Shown here one piece after another: positions 45,986 to 55,653 of a stretch of 64,000 bases of DNA. The position numbers were made by a program, and so were the translations under genes. The notes below the pieces were generated by a model. The model did not search any database. It was not told the origin of the DNA and saw nothing but the letters and a program-made list of their open reading frames with translations. Within the stretch, counting starts at the first letter, position 1; every line of letters starts with the position of its first letter. The DNA is from Atlanticothrix silvestris CENA357 (lineage in GTDB: Bacteria; Cyanobacteriota; Cyanobacteriia; Cyanobacteriales; Nostocaceae): NCBI RefSeq assembly GCF_016056295.1, contig NZ_JAECZB010000011.1, positions 30,496-94,495 of the forward strand, read 5' to 3'.

Positions 45986-48900
45986 ATGAAAACAGTGTTA
46001 CCAGATAGCCAGCAATCCTTAGTGCAATGGGTCAGCCAAGCAACAGGAATCAACTCTTTCGGGGTGAAAATCCGGTTGCGGGGAAACGACCTCCACATTC
46101 TTTGTGAAGGTTTAGAGTGTCCTCAACGCTGGCGCACTCTGTCTGACTTGCTTCGCGCCCTACAGCAAACAGACTTGGATGTCTTAACAAGTAACGAACA
46201 ACCCTCAATATACCAAGTATTTGTCTATGGACGGAAGAAAGGGGAACATCGCCCCAAATGGTGTCATCGGGTTTATTTAAATCAGCTAGAACGTCATATA
46301 GAGCAGGTAGATCTAGCCTTACAAGACTCAGAAAAGTCTACGGCTGTGGGCGGGGCGCTGATCATCTCTAACGAAAGTTTGGCACGCCGAGGCGATCCAA
46401 ACGCCATTGCTCGCTATCTCAGCGAAACTCTCAGTCCATTGGGCGTGTCGGTGCATGTCAAAATTCAGCCATCTCAACCTCAAGATGGCACTCAAACCGA
46501 GATAAATCGCCTATGGATATTTTGCCAGACTAGCTATAGTCCTGATCCCTCTTTGCTAGCAGAACCAGTAGCACAGCAGTTACGAAACCTGAAACTTTCT
46601 GGCTACCAAGACGCGGTAATTGCTTTGCAAGTGAATGGCGAAACCACACCCGATTGGTTGCTACGGGTAGATTTAACGCCGCCAGAGTTGATGCTCAAGG
46701 AATGGGCACGTTGGGGAGATATACAAGCGATCGCTAGGTTATTAACTGAGGTATTGTCTAATTTAAAGGTGGCTGTACAAGCTTCTCTTAAAGAATCAAC
46801 TCTACATATATTTTGTACCCCAGCAGCCAACTCCTCAGAAGATAACCCAGAGCCGGATAAGACACGGTGTTTAGCAGCGATTCTACCTCAACTAGAAGCG
46901 ATCGCTCCTCAAGGTATTCTTGCCGCTACTGTTTACGGTCAAAAAACAGACGAAAAAGAACCAGCATGGATTGACTGGCTATCTTTACCTGCTGCGGAAC
47001 ATCCAGCTTTAGCAACTTCAGCTTTAGAGTTAGCAATTACTGGGGATGAACCAGCGATTATTTTTTTACTAGAGCGTTTACTCAATTCTGATTTGGATTG
47101 GCGTTTGAAAACAGGCGGTACTCGTGTACTTCTGCTTCGTAAGGGGGATTTATTGCATATTATGTGTGATGCCCCTGTTTGCCCAACACGCAAACAAGTA
47201 GCCAATAAAGTTACCCAGTTTGTACGCCAGTTAAAACTGCCTGGGATTACAGGAGTGCGTGTCTACGGCCGCCGTGCTGGTAATAAAGAACCTTTTTGGC
47301 ATTATGGCGTAGATTTGTCACAACGCCAACGTTTAGTTCCAGAAGCTACCCCAGAATTTGCTGCAACATCAGAATACGTTAATGACCTTTTAAGTACTGA
47401 GAATAGTGAACCAATTTTCCGCGCTGATTTAACCTCTGAAGAAGTTCAAAATTTTGTCACAGAAGTAGCGCGAGATTGGACAACAACTGCAACAGCCAAA
47501 GTGAAAAAGTGGTTGCTAGCAACCCAGATATTTACCGCAACTGACTCTTCAGCCCAGCAAAACCTTTATACTCAAGGACTGAATGTTGCACTGATTTGGG
47601 GAACGCTGGGATTATTGCTCACCCTGCAAACTGATTGGATTTTAGGTCGAATTATTGCTCGTACTACACCAAGTTCACCACAGATAACAAGTACTTCATC
47701 CCCATCATCTAGGTCTGAAGATAGCCATAGTGATAGCGAAGTCTTTTTTACCAGCACTACTAGAACAAGACCCTCTCAGAGTAAAGGTAATGTATTTAAT
47801 GCTTCTGGCTTTACTCAAGATGATGAAAACCAACCCCGGAATTTAACAGCGCCACCCTTGAAACAAAAAGCTAACGCCGCAGCAATTTTGTTAGCAGCGC
47901 GATCGCAAAGGTCTAGTTTTAATATTAGGCAATTAGATGAGCAGTTAGCATTGTATAAACAGCGGCTAGCTAATAAAGGTAATCCTCCACAAGTATTAAT
48001 TATTGGTTCTTCACGCGCTTTAAGGGGAGTTGACCCGGTTGCACTTTCTAAAGCTTTAGCAAATCAAGGTTATCCAAATATTGATGTATTTAATTTTGGT
48101 ATTAATGGTGCTACAGCCCAAGTTGTAGATTTTTTGATTCGCCAGATTTTAAAACCATCGGAATTACCGAAACTAATTATTTGGGCAGATGGTTCCCGTG
48201 CTTTTAATAGCGGTCGTGAAGACATCACATTTAATGCGATCGCTGCTTCAAATGGTTATAAACAAGTGTTGGAAAAAGCAGAAACAACTGCAACTAGTGA
48301 TGACTCACTCCCAAAACCTGCAAACTCTGATGAAGAAACTAAAACAGATAAAAAGCCAGAGATTAGCAGCTATCAAGCTCTAGATCAGTTGTTAAATCAG
48401 GCATTAGCAGGTATTTCTGCCAGCTATCCTAACCGCGACCATCTGAAAAATTTACTGTACAAACAGTTGATATCTTTGCCTTTGGTGAGCGATCGTCATC
48501 AGACTATGACATCACAAACACAATCTAAAACTGAAAGTTTAGAAGCAGAAACTTCTGAACAAGCAGTCGATTTCGATGGTTTCTTACCTTTATCTGTACG
48601 TTTTAATCCTGTTAGATACTATCAAAAACACTCCAGAGTTACAGGAAATTACGATAACGATTATAAGTCTTTCCAATTAGGAGGAGAACAAGAGGCAGCC
48701 TTCCAAGAAATGCTGCAATTTACCCAATCTCAAAAAATTTCTCTAGTATTTGTTAACATGCCTCTGACCGCAGACTACTTAGACATAGTACGCACAAAGC
48801 ATGAACAAGAATTCCAGCAATATATGTTGCGTTTAGCTACCAGCCCCAACTTTATCTATCGAGATTTGAGCGAACTTTGGCCAAAAGAAAATGACTATTT

Positions 48901-48991
48901 TTCTGACCCCAGCCACCTCAATCGTTTCGGTGCTTACGAAGTCTCGAAAAAGTTAGCTAAAGATCCAATGATTCCTTGGTCTACAAAGTAA
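45986..48991 (+). CDS. DUF1574/SGNH-like protein with four N-terminal repeat modules
   Basis: 1001 aa. The N-terminal ~455 residues hold four copies of a module: DLHILC (35-40)...RPKW (89-92); RLWIFC (175-180)...TPDW (221-224); TLHIFC (272-277)...EPAW (325-328); LLHIMC (389-394)...EPFW (435-438). A membrane helix lies at ~532-548. The C-terminal half is an SGNH-like domain with VLIIGSSRALRG as the nucleophile block and D974-PSH977-LNRFGAYE as the Asp-His block, as in DUF1574 and AlgJ/AlgX-like proteins. The MBOAT gene starts 32 bp later, so the two probably O-acylate an exported polysaccharide or glycan together. Confidence 0.85.
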   Translation: MKTVLPDSQQSLVQWVSQATGINSFGVKIRLRGNDLHILCEGLECPQRWRTLSDLLRALQQTDLDVLTSNEQPSIYQVFVYGRKKGEHRPKWCHRVYLNQLERHIEQVDLALQDSEKSTAVGGALIISNESLARRGDPNAIARYLSETLSPLGVSVHVKIQPSQPQDGTQTEINRLWIFCQTSYSPDPSLLAEPVAQQLRNLKLSGYQDAVIALQVNGETTPDWLLRVDLTPPELMLKEWARWGDIQAIARLLTEVLSNLKVAVQASLKESTLHIFCTPAANSSEDNPEPDKTRCLAAILPQLEAIAPQGILAATVYGQKTDEKEPAWIDWLSLPAAEHPALATSALELAITGDEPAIIFLLERLLNSDLDWRLKTGGTRVLLLRKGDLLHIMCDAPVCPTRKQVANKVTQFVRQLKLPGITGVRVYGRRAGNKEPFWHYGVDLSQRQRLVPEATPEFAATSEYVNDLLSTENSEPIFRADLTSEEVQNFVTEVARDWTTTATAKVKKWLLATQIFTATDSSAQQNLYTQGLNVALIWGTLGLLLTLQTDWILGRIIARTTPSSPQITSTSSPSSRSEDSHSDSEVFFTSTTRTRPSQSKGNVFNASGFTQDDENQPRNLTAPPLKQKANAAAILLAARSQRSSFNIRQLDEQLALYKQRLANKGNPPQVLIIGSSRALRGVDPVALSKALANQGYPNIDVFNFGINGATAQVVDFLIRQILKPSELPKLIIWADGSRAFNSGREDITFNAIAASNGYKQVLEKAETTATSDDSLPKPANSDEETKTDKKPEISSYQALDQLLNQALAGISASYPNRDHLKNLLYKQLISLPLVSDRHQTMTSQTQSKTESLEAETSEQAVDFDGFLPLSVRFNPVRYYQKHSRVTGNYDNDYKSFQLGGEQEAAFQEMLQFTQSQKISLVFVNMPLTADYLDIVRTKHEQEFQQYMLRLATSPNFIYRDLSELWPKENDYFSDPSHLNRFGAYEVSKKLAKDPMIPWSTK

Positions 48992-49023
48992 ACACCCCAT
49001 GCCCTATGCTCATTAACTAAACC

Positions 49024-50523
49024 ATGAACTTTATCTCAATTTCTTACGGACTGTTCTTGCTGAGTGTACTAGTAATTTATTGGTCTTTAGATCGTCAGCG
49101 GTTACGTCTATGTACTTTGCTGATTGCTAGCCTTGTTTTTTATGCATCTTTAAGTATTCAGTATATACCTTTACTATTAGCCCTAACTTTTATTAATTTC
49201 CGCTTGGGTCGAGAAATTGGCAACAACACTTCACCAGGACAACACTCTCTTGACTGGCAAATTTCTAATGAAGAGTGGCAGTTTGCTCAAGCAGACTGGA
49301 ATCGTCGCCGTCTAAAACTGTTATGGCTGGGTATAATTTTAAATGTCTTATTGTTACTAATTTTTAAGTATCTCCCCGCCATATTAAAGTTGGTTTTTCA
49401 TCTGCAAATCAATTCGCCAGAAGGTTCATTGAAATTTATTGCACCTTTGGGAATCTCATTTTTTACCTTTGAGTGCATTGCTTATTTAATAGATGTGTAT
49501 CGTGGTGCGCCTGCTACTGAACAATTTCTCAAATTTGCCACCTACAAATTATTTTTTGCCAAACTGATCTCAGGGCCGATTACTCGCTACCACAATTTAG
49601 TAACTCAGTTTAATACAATGCACTTTCCCACATCTGACAGGGTGGCTGAAGCACTGTGGTTAATTGCTAGGGGCGCAGTTAAAAAAGGTATATTTGCAGA
49701 TAATTTAGGAATTTTCGTAGATTTGTGTTTTGGCAATTTGCAAAGAGCAGGTAGTGCTGATCTTTGGTTAGCTACATTTGCTTATGGGTTGCAGTTGTAT
49801 TTAGATTTTAGTGGTTATGTAGACATTGCCCGTGGTAGTGCTTTGCTTTTCGGCTTAGTTTTACCTGAGAATTTTGACTTTCCCTACTTCAGTACTAGCA
49901 TTGCAGAATTTTGGCGGCGTTGGCACATGACTTTAGGAGATTGGCTACGTAACTATATCTACTTTCCTTTAGGTGGTTCTCGTCAGGGTTTGACTCGTAC
50001 TTGCTGGAATTTGTTCGTTGTGATGCTAATAGCTGGTATATGGCATGGTTCTGCATGGGGCTTTGTAGTTTGGGGTGCGTACCACGGATTAGCTTTAGCA
50101 GTGCATAGACTAACAGATGCAATGAGCGATCACCATGAAAAATTAGAACATTTCTGGCAAAATCCTTTAGGTATAGTCATAGCTTGGCTTTTGACTCAAT
50201 TAATGGTTTTTACTTCTTGGATTTGGTTTCGTCTACCGAACCTCCAAGACTCTTCTTTAGTAATTCAACACCTTTGGGGTCATGCTGCCGACGCACAGTT
50301 TGCTCAAAAGGTCTATGTAGAAGCCCTGAATATAAGTCAATACCAACTTACTGGGATGCTATTGATGTTAGCTGCCCTGATGGGTATACTTTATGCTTTC
50401 AACGGTAGGCTGAAGTTAGGATTAAACTGGCCCCTCAAGCTTGTCTTCGTACCCCTATGCCTCTACGCGGTTTGGCTATTAGCTCCTGAAGGCAGCTTAC
50501 CCTACATCTATTTTGATTTTTAA
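49024..50523 (+). CDS. MBOAT-family O-acyltransferase (AlgI-like)
   Basis: A 499-aa integral membrane protein with ~11 helices. The AlgI-like segments are APLGISFFTFECIAYLIDVY, FFAKLISGPITRYHNL, QLYLDFSGYVDIARGSALLF, FWRRWHMTLGDWLRNYIYFP and the catalytic His region AGIWHGSAWGFVVWGAYHG. It moves acyl groups (usually acetyl) across the membrane for O-acylation of polymers. The SGNH-like partner is directly upstream. It may share a transcript that ends before psbA. Confidence 0.92.
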   Translation: MNFISISYGLFLLSVLVIYWSLDRQRLRLCTLLIASLVFYASLSIQYIPLLLALTFINFRLGREIGNNTSPGQHSLDWQISNEEWQFAQADWNRRRLKLLWLGIILNVLLLLIFKYLPAILKLVFHLQINSPEGSLKFIAPLGISFFTFECIAYLIDVYRGAPATEQFLKFATYKLFFAKLISGPITRYHNLVTQFNTMHFPTSDRVAEALWLIARGAVKKGIFADNLGIFVDLCFGNLQRAGSADLWLATFAYGLQLYLDFSGYVDIARGSALLFGLVLPENFDFPYFSTSIAEFWRRWHMTLGDWLRNYIYFPLGGSRQGLTRTCWNLFVVMLIAGIWHGSAWGFVVWGAYHGLALAVHRLTDAMSDHHEKLEHFWQNPLGIVIAWLLTQLMVFTSWIWFRLPNLQDSSLVIQHLWGHAADAQFAQKVYVEALNISQYQLTGMLLMLAALMGILYAFNGRLKLGLNWPLKLVFVPLCLYAVWLLAPEGSLPYIYFDF

Positions 50524-50679
50524 CAGAAAGCACACAATCTATAAGTAAACCTAATTACTAAATTAAAAGACATAAAATAATTGTTACCAAAAAAACGTAA
50601 ATTCATGTTAAGTTTATTAAGACAGGCGGATAGTTAATCCTCCTGATTCATTTGTAAAAAATTACCGCACTTATAAACA

Positions 50680-51762
50680 ATGACCACAACCTTACAACAG
50701 CGCTCTAGCGCCAATGTATGGGAACGGTTCTGCGAGTGGATCACCAGCACTGAAAACCGGATTTATATCGGTTGGTTCGGCGTATTGATGATCCCTACCT
50801 TGCTAGCCGCTACCACCTGCTTTATCATTGCCTTCATCGCTGCACCTCCAGTAGACATCGATGGTATCCGTGAACCAGTAGCAGGTTCTTTGATCTACGG
50901 AAACAACATCATCTCTGGTGCAGTTGTACCTTCCTCCAACGCTATCGGTTTGCACTTCTACCCAATCTGGGAAGCAGCTTCCTTAGATGAGTGGTTGTAC
51001 AACGGTGGCCCTTACCAATTGGTAATTTTCCACTTCTTGATCGGTTGCGCTTGCTACCTAGGTCGTCAGTGGGAATTGTCCTACCGCTTGGGAATGCGTC
51101 CTTGGATCTGTGTAGCTTACTCAGCGCCTTTGGCATCAGCTACCGCAGTATTCTTGATCTACCCAATTGGTCAAGGTTCATTCTCTGATGGTATGCCCTT
51201 GGGTATCTCCGGAACCTTCAATTTCATGATCGTGTTCCAAGCAGAACACAACATCTTAATGCACCCCTTCCACATGTTAGGTGTGGCTGGTGTATTCGGC
51301 GGTTCTTTGTTCTCTGCAATGCACGGTTCTTTGGTGACATCTTCCTTGGTACGTGAAACCACCGAAACCGAATCACAAAACTACGGTTACAAGTTCGGTC
51401 AAGAAGAAGAAACCTACAACATCGTAGCTGCTCACGGTTACTTCGGTCGTTTAATCTTCCAATACGCTTCCTTCAACAACAGCCGTTCACTGCACTTCTT
51501 CTTGGCTGCATGGCCAGTAGTAGGCATTTGGTTCACCGCTTTGGGCATCAGCACAATGGCGTTCAACCTCAACGGTTTCAACTTCAACCAATCAGTAATT
51601 GATTCTCAAGGTCGCGTCATCGCTACTTGGGCTGATGTAATCAACCGCGCTAACTTGGGTATGGAAGTAATGCACGAGCGTAACGCTCACAACTTCCCCT
51701 TAGACTTGGCTGCTGGTGATGTTGCTCCTGTTGCTTTAACTGCACCTGCAATCAACGGCTAA
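50680..51762 (+). CDS. psbA: Photosystem II D1 protein, Q130 form
   Basis: Core reaction-centre subunit of photosystem II, 360 aa. All functional residues are in place: Tyr161, Asp170, Glu189, His190, His198, His215, His272, Ser264, His332, Glu333, His337, Asp342 and Ala344, after which the 16-residue extension is removed. Residue 130 is Gln, the form typical of the standard-light D1 isoform in species that also carry Glu130 copies. The gene follows the MBOAT gene by 156 bp and has its own terminator. Other psbA copies are expected elsewhere. Confidence 0.98.
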   Translation: MTTTLQQRSSANVWERFCEWITSTENRIYIGWFGVLMIPTLLAATTCFIIAFIAAPPVDIDGIREPVAGSLIYGNNIISGAVVPSSNAIGLHFYPIWEAASLDEWLYNGGPYQLVIFHFLIGCACYLGRQWELSYRLGMRPWICVAYSAPLASATAVFLIYPIGQGSFSDGMPLGISGTFNFMIVFQAEHNILMHPFHMLGVAGVFGGSLFSAMHGSLVTSSLVRETTETESQNYGYKFGQEEETYNIVAAHGYFGRLIFQYASFNNSRSLHFFLAAWPVVGIWFTALGISTMAFNLNGFNFNQSVIDSQGRVIATWADVINRANLGMEVMHERNAHNFPLDLAAGDVAPVALTAPAING

Positions 51763-51783
51763 TCTTTAAGTCCTAGCTAAATT

Positions 51784-51816
51784 AAAAACGCCTCCCGGTA
51801 ACGGGGGGCGTTTTTT
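51784..51816 (+). terminator. Intrinsic terminator after psbA
   Basis: A strong GC stem (AACGCCTCCCG with CGGGGGGCGTT, 4-nt loop GTAA, one mismatch or G-rich slip) is followed by six T residues. It lies 21 bp after the psbA stop. Confidence 0.93.
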
Positions 51817-52097
51817 GGTTTTGATAGCACTAACTGGTGTGTACACCATAGAATTTATTCGTGAGGTACAGCAATAAATCATTAACTGCCGAGAAAAGAA
51901 GATCAAGGCAGATAATTTTGTATATTCAATAGGCAAGGAAAGCGCTATAAAAATATTTAACTTGATAAAAATAGCGTATTTGTTGCATTTTTTAACATAA
52001 AGTGTAGTCTTCTATTGCAGTTTGTTACTGTTTTGTGTAACCCCAAGGAATATTCCTTTAGACTGAATCTCAATTGAAAAGATTGGGATCAACGCAA
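51817..52097. other. AT-rich spacer after the psbA terminator
   Basis: No gene, RNA or clear repeat seen. The last part must carry the promoter of the 106-aa membrane protein gene. Confidence 0.4.
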
Positions 52098-52418
52098 ATG
52101 CATTCAATAAATGTTTTGTGTCACGAGTTTGTAGTTGCTGTTTCCTTCGTTGCCTGTATTGTAGGTTTAGTCTTACTTTGGAATGACAAACAGTCAAAAG
52201 ATGATTTAGAAGAAACGGAACAGATTCTGTTTAGAATGAGCTTTTCTTACTGGTTAGTTTATTGTGTTGCTTTTGGCATGGAGAAGATGATTTTACCCGA
52301 CTGGGAAAATCTAGTTATGACTTTGAAGATAACTACAGCTTTGTCATATTTTTTAACTTTTTCTTGCATACTGAGTCTGCCACTACACAAATTTGCAGTA
52401 CATCAAGTTGAAGAATAG
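52098..52418 (+). CDS. Small membrane protein, 106 aa
   Basis: Starts at ATG 52098 (MHSINVLCHEFVVAVSFVAC). Three hydrophobic segments (about residues 8-28, 48-65 and 74-97) suggest a three-span protein; the loop between the first two is acidic (NDKQSKDDLEETEQ). No family is recognised. It is convergent with the DUF2103 gene; a short hairpin lies between the two stops. Confidence 0.6.
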   Translation: MHSINVLCHEFVVAVSFVACIVGLVLLWNDKQSKDDLEETEQILFRMSFSYWLVYCVAFGMEKMILPDWENLVMTLKITTALSYFLTFSCILSLPLHKFAVHQVEE

Positions 52419-52438
52419 TCATTAGACTATTAAACTAG

Positions 52439-52762
52439 TTAATTTTTCATGGCGATCGCAATAGCATCTTCAAATTTATCCTGATCTAAAGTGGTCAGGA
52501 TAAAAACCTCTTGTACTGTTTTACCTTGTCTAGCAATAACTTTATAACCACCCCGAATAGGCACAGACACACGCAGTTGCATTTTTGGACAATGACCCCT
52601 CACCCGTCCAATCACTCCTGGCGTGACAGTTTGGATGCCGTCTTGCTGACAAAGCCGTTCTAAAATGGGGATGAGACCAGAAATATGAGTTGAGTGATTC
52701 CAGACTAGTCTGCCATCTTTGCGAGAAGCGGTTGAGAGAGATTCTGCTTTGGGTTTGCCCAT
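52439..52762 (-). CDS. DUF2103 family protein
   Basis: 107 aa. KDGRLVWNHSTHISGLIPIL, GVIGRVRGHCPKMQLRVSVP and RGGYKVIARQGKTVQEVFIL match DUF2103, described as predicted metal-binding; the His and Cys residues here fit that. It starts 5 bp after the clpS stop, so the two form an operon. The biological role is unknown; a link to Clp-dependent protein turnover is inference from position. Confidence 0.78.
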   Translation of the reverse strand: MGKPKAESLSTASRKDGRLVWNHSTHISGLIPILERLCQQDGIQTVTPGVIGRVRGHCPKMQLRVSVPIRGGYKVIARQGKTVQEVFILTTLDQDKFEDAIAIAMKN

Positions 52763-52767
52763 GATAA

Positions 52768-53091
52768 TTAAGCTGCTTCTAAAGGAGCCATTGTTAAACC
52801 AGCTCGGCGCAGCTGTTGATGATAAAGTTCTGCGGGTTCTTGGGGGCCGACCCAGACGATCGCTTGCCCTTCATAGTGTACCTGATTTGCTAGTTCCCAG
52901 GCGCGATCGCTTGTCATTCCAGGGATATATTTCGTCAAGCAATCAGCGACGTGTTGAAAAGTGTTGAAATCATCGTTTAAAACAATCACTTTGTAGTTCG
53001 GATAAAGCTTACGGGTAACTTGATTAGACCGTTCAGGAGCTACAGTTGGTGCTGTACCCATCCCATAAACAGCCGAAAGTCTTGTAACCAT
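52768..53091 (-). CDS. clpS: ClpS-family protease adaptor
   Basis: Delivers N-degron substrates to ClpC; 107 aa from the ATG at 53091 (MVTRLSAVYGMGTAPTVAPE). The substrate pocket YKVIVLNDDFNTFQHVADCL is present, and the C-terminal domain (DRAWELANQVHYEGQAIVWV) follows. Cyanobacteria carry two ClpS types; the FNTFQHV form suggests the second (ClpS2-like), which I hold with moderate confidence. A TTG at 53106 is a less likely start. Confidence 0.88.
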   Translation of the reverse strand: MVTRLSAVYGMGTAPTVAPERSNQVTRKLYPNYKVIVLNDDFNTFQHVADCLTKYIPGMTSDRAWELANQVHYEGQAIVWVGPQEPAELYHQQLRRAGLTMAPLEAA

Positions 53092-53147
53092 AAAACACTT
53101 AACCAACAGAATTTTACAAAATTACATTCAAATAACTAGTTTAATCC

Positions 53148-53206
53148 ATAGTCAGTTGCCAGTTACTATTAACCACTGACAACTGACTACTAACAACTGA
53201 CAACTA
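53148..53206. repeat. Heptamer repeats before the FAD oxidoreductase stop
   Basis: GTCAGTTGCCAG followed by ACCACTGACAACTGACTACTA-type units, i.e. both orientations of the same dispersed heptamer. It is non-coding. Confidence 0.7.
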
Positions 53207-53207
53207 A

Positions 53208-55265
53208 CTACTTCCAATCATCCCAGTTTTGGTTAAAAATTGACGTATCAGGGAAAGCAGTAGGGTTGCCGTTTTGTTCTAACAGACGTTTGAGCGCTTG
53301 TAATTGTGGTTCTGCTTTGGGTAAATCATCTACTAGTTGATAGGGTGCAACAGCATTTTTCAAAGAAAAAGCTGCAACAGTTCCCGCAGCCGCACCAGCA
53401 GACCATTCAAAAGAGTGTACTCGATAGGCAGCAGCAGCAATATGGCTAGTAGCAATGCTTTTACCTCCCACCAATAAATTATCAATTTTTTGGGGAATCA
53501 TTGCCCGTAGGGCAATTTGGAAGGGATAAGCTTGACCAGCACCGCGTCTTTCACCTGGGCGTTCTGTGTTACCAGGGGCTTCTGGTGGGCTTTGTGTCAT
53601 ACAAGGATGAAAGTCTATTGCGTAGTGACCTATACCTACAGCATCGGGGAAAATCGTAGAACGAGTCCGCCGCATTGCTTGGTCTGGCGAAACTTTACCT
53701 TCAATTACCGATACTGCTTCCAAACCTGCAAGTGCTGCTTTTAATCGGCGATACATATCTGCGGGTAGAGTATTGCGATAATACTCATCATTGTAGTCAC
53801 GGCGAGAAATATCAATTTCCCAAATTCCAAAGCCGCCAGGTTGTCCCCAACTGGGTCGTCCAATGACCCGCCTTCCTTCCCGCATATAAGGATATTTTGA
53901 TAAACCATGCACCGTTCCCATAGGGGAATTTAAACCTGATAACAAGCGGTTATTTGTTTGCTGTTGTTTCACACCCTCTCCCAGTTGGGAATCTGTAGTG
54001 CCAGCGACTAGCCAGTAATAAAATGAGAGAGCATTTTCTTCTGCTTTATCTAGGGTTGCTGTTCGCAGTCCCCCCATCCAGCCCCCTGGTTTTAACTGCC
54101 CCGTGGCTTGCAACTGCTGGCGAGTGTAAACTAAGTTATCTTTAGCAGTGCCAGGACGATAATCATTGCCCCAAGTCCAGTTTTGCATGGAGATATCCCC
54201 AGGCGTAGGAGTAGTAAAATTGACCCCACCAAATTTTGCTGCTTGCCCTTTCTTGGGACTCCAAATACGGCGATAAGTAAAAAGTAAATCAAAGTTAGCT
54301 AGTCGCTGTAATTCATAACTGAAATATGGGGCATATTGTAAATAAAATGGCGGCATTTTCTGCGGTTGCGGTTCCTTGGTTGCCTCCATTGCAAAAGTGT
54401 AAGTAAAGCCTTGGGTACAATAGGGGTCATTTGTGGTGCTAGAAGCAGAAGGTTCTAGGTAAGAACGAGCATCAATGCCTAATCGGTAAGGGACATCAGC
54501 AAGGGCTATTATTTCTCCGGTTTCGCTAGCATCTACAACGTACCACTTAGGAGCATTTCCTTTATTTTGCCTGGGAACGAGACGGATAATATTTTTGGTA
54601 AATCGCGAAGAGTTTTCGTAGCGATAAGCATCTTCAATGGTATTAGATAAAGGAAAGGTGTTAATTGCTGGTGCGCTTTTTGCTGGTTGGTGTTGGATGG
54701 CGATCGCACTATTAATTAATTGTCCACCTACTTTGCTATCTTCTTTACTAGCGGGTGAAATTTCTAATTCCTTAACTACTGTATTGGGAAACCATTCCAA
54801 CTTACCTTTGCCTCGTCTTTCAGCATCTTTGAGCATTTGAGTCAAAATGTTGTGGGCATCGCGGGGAAGAAAGCATGAATCGCTTACCCAGCAATCACCA
54901 GGGTTGAGTTGACCGTACTTGCGTTGAATGCGATCGCGCAGTTCCAAATAACCGCGAGAATAGAATTGACGCATTCGCTGAGTTGGTCGTTCATCTAATG
55001 CTGATGTTCCCTGAGAAGAAATTTGTCCTCCCAACCAGTCAGTAATTTCCGTCAAGCAAACTTTTCTTCCTGCAAGTAACCCCTCGTAAGCTGTAGCAAC
55101 GCCAGAGAGTCCACCACCTACAACCAAAATCTCACAATCTACAGTTTTGTCTGGGTTCCTTGGTGGCGCGGCAACAATAGTAGAGTAAGGTATGAATAAA
55201 TTAGATATTAAGCTGAGACTGATGAGTGATGTCTGGAGACCGGCCACTTTGTGTCTGCGCTTCAT
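53208..55265 (-). CDS. Secreted FAD-dependent oxidoreductase
   Basis: 685 aa. A signal peptide (LQTSLISLSLISNLFIPYST) precedes the Rossmann FAD motif CEILVVGGGLSGVATAYEG at ~residue 43. Further FAD-family segments are present (GKSIATSHIAAAAYRVHSFE at the C-terminus, VDASETGEIIALADVPYRLG mid-protein). It matches the FAD-dependent oxidoreductase family with an exported precursor. The substrate is unknown. It lies just upstream (divergent) of the CRISPR leader and shows no sign of being a cas gene. Confidence 0.88.
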   Translation of the reverse strand: MKRRHKVAGLQTSLISLSLISNLFIPYSTIVAAPPRNPDKTVDCEILVVGGGLSGVATAYEGLLAGRKVCLTEITDWLGGQISSQGTSALDERPTQRMRQFYSRGYLELRDRIQRKYGQLNPGDCWVSDSCFLPRDAHNILTQMLKDAERRGKGKLEWFPNTVVKELEISPASKEDSKVGGQLINSAIAIQHQPAKSAPAINTFPLSNTIEDAYRYENSSRFTKNIIRLVPRQNKGNAPKWYVVDASETGEIIALADVPYRLGIDARSYLEPSASSTTNDPYCTQGFTYTFAMEATKEPQPQKMPPFYLQYAPYFSYELQRLANFDLLFTYRRIWSPKKGQAAKFGGVNFTTPTPGDISMQNWTWGNDYRPGTAKDNLVYTRQQLQATGQLKPGGWMGGLRTATLDKAEENALSFYYWLVAGTTDSQLGEGVKQQQTNNRLLSGLNSPMGTVHGLSKYPYMREGRRVIGRPSWGQPGGFGIWEIDISRRDYNDEYYRNTLPADMYRRLKAALAGLEAVSVIEGKVSPDQAMRRTRSTIFPDAVGIGHYAIDFHPCMTQSPPEAPGNTERPGERRGAGQAYPFQIALRAMIPQKIDNLLVGGKSIATSHIAAAAYRVHSFEWSAGAAAGTVAAFSLKNAVAPYQLVDDLPKAEPQLQALKRLLEQNGNPTAFPDTSIFNQNWDDWK

Positions 55266-55653
55266 GATTTAAAACTCTTTCTAATCCTGATGTCAACTTG
55301 TAGACGGTAGCATCCAGCAAATGTTCATCACAAGGGTATTTCAGACAATAAAGGCTAAATATCTGCCAGATTTAGACTTTAGTTGTATTTTTTGCCTAAG
55401 CCTAGCGTCAACCAGTAGGTGTTTTACAGCAAGGATGAAATTTTGCGTTCCAAAAGCTTACCCCTTCTGGTTTTGCATCTCTTACACCAAAATTTAGGTT
55501 GACGCAAATACGCTAAACCTTGCTATGTAAGCTTTTGAGGTGATTTCATAAATGTCACTCTTGACAACCCAATGTCTAAAAAGCTATTTTGATTTGAGGT
55601 TGACGCAACTGCACCTTGAAAACCAAATATATCAATGCTTTGGACTCCGGGCT
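55266..55653 (+). promoter_or_regulatory. Inferred CRISPR leader with repeated GGTTGACGCAA motif
   Basis: Gene-free DNA before the first repeat, AT-rich near the array. AGGTTGACGCAA occurs at 55496-55507 and 55597-55608 (101 bp apart), and its inverse GCGTCAACC at 55405-55413. I place the leader here because the repeats end in ATTGAAAC (the usual crRNA 5' handle) and because both repeat variants and the extended duplications show insertion from this side. The promoter is not resolved. Confidence 0.6.
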
